From Ostrinia nubilalis (Eukaryota > Arthropoda > Insecta > Lepidoptera > Crambidae), in the NCBI RefSeq assembly GCF_963855985.1, contig NC_087096.1, forward strand, positions 4,278,001 through 4,342,000: a stretch of DNA of 64,000 bases, in the 5' to 3' direction. Positions 59,729 through 64,000 of the stretch are shown here, piece after piece. Under the pieces are notes generated by a model. That model was given only the letters and a program-made list of their open reading frames with translations, searched no databases and was not told the origin of the DNA. The position numbers and the translations under genes are program-made. How positions within the stretch are numbered: position 1 is the first letter of the stretch; each line of letters starts with the position of its first letter.

Positions 59729-61570
59729 GACATTACGAGAGTTTTGAGTTGTGTGTGTGTGGAAGAATGTAGAGTAGGTTGTAATTTTAATTCCAAGCTA
59801 TGTGGAATTCGCACCTAGCACATGATTTGGAATTCGAATGATTCAAATAGAAGCTCCCTGTCTGTTTTTATGTAAAAGAGACGTGTTCTGTGATCGTGTC
59901 GTGGGTCTTAAACCGCCCGCCGCCCAGTGGGCGAAGACGGCTAAGAAAGTGTCACTGTCGCTACAGTTATTTTAATGTTTATTAAATTGCATGAAATATT
60001 TTCCTTTCCCGCCCAAGTGTGTTTCTTTAATGAACTTAACAACCGCTGCGTGCGAGCGTCGGCGCCGGAGCGCTTGTTCTAATTTGACTAAAGTTAATGT
60101 CAGTAACACTTTCCTACGAGTTCGAGTTAGAATGCCTGTCACGGAATCGACACTGTTTTCTTGAATAATTATTTACACATTTTCGTTTCATGTCTCGCGA
60201 TAATTTTGCTGTGGCAATAGAAATTTTTTCACCCGATAAAAAGCAATGTAGAGCTAGTTGTTGGGTTTTGCTAGAGTTTAAAATAGATTATGATATTTAG
60301 AACCTAGATTTTGCGCCGGGTATTGCTATGCGATTTGATTAACTCATTGCATGATTTAATTTATATACAGGCAGTTGCTAACCGCAAAATTTGAGCGACA
60401 GAACCAATGCGTTAGTTTGAGGTCAGTTTTTATGAAGAGAAAAACTGTTTAAGTTTCTGTAAGTGGTGTGGATTTCTAAGGGGATAATAATTTGTAACAA
60501 TAGGACGACTTCTGTCTTATGACATACAAATTGAATTAATATTACAGCTCCTCCCACTTGTTTTGATTGAACCTAAATACATGCATAACGTAACACGTAC
60601 GTTCAATTGGACGTAGGTGTGTAACGATCGCATAACTACATAGATCGGTGTCATGAATCTAAATCAATTTTATTGGCGCACTCGCAACGGCGGCAAGTTA
60701 AGTCATTACAGATTGACCAGTGTTGATAGAACCCTTGCTTAGAAAGAAAACCTTTATGTAGAGTATGTGTGTCATTTATGAAAATGAAAATTAATGAAAA
60801 GTGCCTTAATATGCCATGGTATTTTGGGGTGATTCACTGAAATGTTTTGAATTAAAACGGCTCTACAACCCGTTTCCATTTTTCAGTAGGCTTTTGATAT
60901 AACCTCCATTTTAGAACATGCCTGATAATTAAGTAGACAGGAGGAATAGCCAGACGGGATTACGAGTTATTTAAGTGTTCGAGTTATTCGAGTGCTCTTG
61001 CAGTGGAGACCCAATAACCTGATGCAGATGGTAAAAACCGTAAAAGTAAGCGTTTGCAACTAGTAAATGTTTTTCTTTTTCTAGCACTTTGTTCTTTTTC
61101 AAATGGATAATCAATATTTCTGTGACATTACAAAATGATAATTAAAAAAACAAGTGTCAAACAGCTTACCCAAAAAGCTCCGTTCGTTCCAAGATATCAA
61201 GCTCATAAGGCTCTCGCTAAACTGGCGGCCTCTCTCAATCTGGTTTGTATGATAATTTTAAAATTGACCTCGGCGATGAAAAATTGATTTCGACTGATAC
61301 GCTTTTGATTATACGGTTGGCGGTGGTTGCATACAATTATTTGTGCCTTGAAATTGTTTGAAACAATCGGTGGATCGGTTACGGGCCACTTATGGTCGTG
61401 TTGGGGTTAATAAAGCAATTTTGGGGCTTCAAGACGGATTTTTTCTAACGCTGAGCCTCGGAGGTAATTGTTGACACGTTATTGTTAGACGCGGTGTTGG
61501 TGTAGTCTTACTGTGGTGATATTTGGTTGAATTTAAGAGATTAATTAAAATAGAGAATAATAAATAACTG
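59729..61570. other. Non-coding, nothing firm
   Basis: GC-richer patches at about 59890-59950 and 60030-60140. No exon recognised. Confidence 0.4.
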
Positions 61571-61576
61571 GGTGTC

Positions 61577-61640
61577 TTTTTTTTTTTTTTTTTTTTTTTT
61601 TTATGTGATAGGAGGCAAACGAGCAAACGCAATTAATTTC
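61577..61640 (-). repeat. Retroelement 3' tail, poly(A) on the minus strand
   Basis: A T-run of about 25 is followed by ATGTGATAGGAGGCAAACGA then GCAAACG. Read on the minus strand it is a retroelement 3' end with its poly(A). Confidence 0.6.
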
Positions 61641-61814
61641 CTTTTATCTGTAGGTATGGAGTAATACAACCAAGGTACTACAACTATTTATGTCATGTAG
61701 TTGTACCTATCATCACATCATAAACATCATCAGCTATTGCAAGACATATGCTTTATTATCTTTTTTGTTTTTTGTTCGTGCGAATAAGGATACCTGCTCA
61801 GTATATCCCGCCAG

Positions 61815-61905
61815 CTAAGTTTAAGTATCTTCGGTTGGTCACATCCAGCTTCTGCCAGCGACCTATCGCAAGTCGTCATTCCACCTGGCTGGAGGGCGTC
61901 CTACA
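61815..61905 (-). pseudogene. LINE reverse transcriptase C-terminal scrap
   Basis: The minus strand reads GRPPARWNDDLR, stop, VAGRSWM, then stop: the conserved 'GRPPaRWtDDl.kvAG.sWm' stretch near the end of insect LINE ORF2. It may belong with the tail at 61577-61640, but the sense order does not require it. Confidence 0.7.
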
Positions 61906-61945
61906 CTACACTTGCCGATTGCCGAGTTGTACCTATATTCTATAG

Positions 61946-64000
61946 TAATTTTCATACTAATACCGATTACTCTTGTATCCAAACCAGTTATGATAGTTCG
62001 CTCGCATTAGCCACCATTATCCATTCTTATGTTACAATTCAGGCGTTTATCTCAAATGCGGGGCCGATTCTAGACGCAATAAATCATTCTAAATAGGTAT
62101 TAACAAGCCGCTTGCTGAATCAGATCGGCGGTTCCGTTGGAGCTAGTGGGCTGGCGAGGAGGAAACCAGCTTTGAAATTATAATGATTTTTAATTGGAAT
62201 TAACGAGCATTTATTCAAGCTGTTTTAATTTTACTGGACAACCTTTTTCACAGATTTCGACTGTGTGAGCTCAATACCATTATAGAATTCGACTTTCATT
62301 ACCGACGATTCTGCCGCTTCCTTGATTCCCATCTATTGCAAAATAACATTACTGGCTTATATTGAACACATGGACAAATCAGGTCAAAAAATAAGTATGA
62401 TTGTAATCTTCGGTACAATAGGCGCGCCAATCTTCCAGTTCGATTGAGCTACGAGCATACGAGTATGTCAAACGCTTGCAGCCGATCAAGTTGTTTCATG
62501 ACTCACTCTATAAAAGAAGACCTGGGAAGGTAATTCTCCATATTTGCTATACCTTCAATCTTTATAACATACAGTTCCTTAAGGTTGCACACCATTGGTA
62601 AATGCTACAATGCTTCAACAAAATGGCTATCAGATTATTTACAAGCATTAGTCACTTGTTTCGTTTCATCATCTCTATCATGCTTTGTCAGTGGTCTACT
62701 CTGCCCGACGATTTCAAATCCGTCAAATCGAATATACCCAACTCTTTCACTCTTTGCAGGATTCCCTGGGTGGGAAGGAGGGATGGGTTGAATCAATCTA
62801 ATTGTGCCTACCCGCGTGGATGGCCAGACAAGCTGTGACTAAGTGCTGCATTATATCAATGCTAGAACAGGATGCCATATCGCCATTGCTAAATAAATCT
62901 AGCTCGTATTCTGAAGGGAAAATCTATTTGAGTTCACCATAGATCACGAAGTATCTATGATATTAAAACAATGCGATGCGTTTCTGGAAGATTACTTTAT
63001 TTTACAATGGTGTGGTTGGTTTGGTTCTACAAAATTTTCGATTTCACTGCGCGCTATTACAAACCACCAAAAAAAAAAACAAAAAATACGTAAGGAAGAA
63101 ACAAAATCTGTCAAGTTACTCACTTTTCCCGCGTAAACCACACTGAATCCATGACAGACGTCAAAATTATGTTTTTTTTTGTTTAACAAAATAGGTTGCA
63201 TGGGTTTTCTGAACACATTTTTTTTAGACCAACCAATTTTAGACAAGCCAAAAGGTAATGAAAAAGCTAACTGTAAAAATGGTGACAAGTAAATTAATAA
63301 ATCAATTTTTTTTTACAAAACAGCATATTCTTAAATTCATTACATGTCGTGGCAATCGGTAGTTAGTCACTGTGCAAGTGAAAATGTTGCCTTTTCGTCG
63401 AAGGTATAATGGCTCTATTAAAGGATACGGGGGAACTGGTGACCAAGTTTACACTACAGGGTGTTTGCAATTATGTGCTATTATTTACACAGGCGTATGT
63501 TCATGTCTTAAATATGAATTACCTTATTATTAAGTTTTATAAAAATAATTTGGTTGAATGAATGTTCTGTCAATATGGTATGAATGAAGCATCAAGGAAA
63601 TAAATATCAAATTAGTTAGTACAAAATTCAAGTACGTTCAAGCCGTAGCGTGAACGTGAAGTTAATATTTATTAATAAAAAATTATAATAATAAAAGTAA
63701 AACAATGCTTACTGGTCAGGTGGGAGTCATTTAAGCTACTTTTTATTCTGAAAATAAGCTCAATGCCAAGGGATAGGTATAGTTCTTTAATAACAAAATG
63801 AAATCTTAGAATACCACGGGCTAGACTGCATTATAATATTCCAAATAATTAACCTTACTTAAATCACCTTTAAAACAAACCGTCTAATTACAACCCCACA
63901 ATTTCCTTATACGCGTTAAAACAATTTCTTTCCCTGCTCCTACGCTGAAATGATTTCCACGGCAATACCGCAATACCGTACACCTTCCCGGGAACGTTTA
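61946..64000. other. Non-coding, nothing recognised
   Basis: AT-rich with short ORFs lacking domains. No transposon ends, exon or RNA gene found up to the right edge. Confidence 0.45.

Overview
The window looks like nuclear DNA of a moth or butterfly (Lepidoptera). It is AT-rich and has short exons with GT-AG introns. It is packed with small TIR elements, A/T-flanked Helitron-like elements, tRNA-derived SINE fragments, and short LINE copies with ATG-repeat tails that encode a typical 'WMQAATNR..WKSLGEAY' reverse transcriptase C-terminus. The order is an inference from repeat style, and I cannot name a species.

Region 1 (1-9.3 kb) holds the only host protein gene I can support. It is a minus-strand gene of ten visible exons whose phases all agree, giving 455 residues before it runs off the left edge. 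It encodes an N-terminal helical region, a low-complexity linker with a triplicated 10-residue repeat, and an extended Tudor (eTud) domain, so it is probably a piRNA-pathway/germ-granule protein. Its start codon is split by the first intron. Its introns are full of MITEs and Helitrons, two of which lie about 20 bp from splice sites.

Region 2 (9.3-40.4 kb) has no recognisable host coding sequence. It contains a tandem pair of 703-bp TIR elements with a tRNA-like core (10.7-12.1 kb), three LINE copies with clear target-site duplications (13.3, 14.1, 19.5 kb), several MITEs, a TTAA-flanked element (29.2 kb), a complete Helitron (31.2 kb) and a SINE (37.2 kb). Many GC-richer islands of 100-400 bp sit in the AT-rich background and could be conserved cis-regulatory DNA, but this is unproven.

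Region 3 (40.4-45.7 kb) is a transposon nest. A hAT-type element with 8-bp target duplications sits in a GC-rich, promoter-like stretch. It contains a decayed Tc1/mariner element (itself holding a MITE) and a roughly 0.8-kb foldback. A 1.53-kb tandem duplication then copied the hAT right end and its flank.

Region 4 (45.7-64 kb) is again non-coding apart from retroelement debris: a 5'-inverted LINE at 45.9 kb, an RNase H-bearing LINE 3' end at 53.6-54.7 kb, and a LINE RT scrap at 61.8 kb. It also has a CCAAT-rich promoter-like stretch at 47 kb, a duplicated GC-rich block at 59.2/59.6 kb and a diverged direct repeat at 55.7/56.0 kb.

I found no CRISPR array, rRNA, confident functional tRNA or operon, and no new multi-gene system. 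The best leads are the atypical Tudor pocket, the split start codon, the two 5'-inverted LINE insertions with target duplications, the nested and duplicated hAT locus, and the duplicated GC-rich block.
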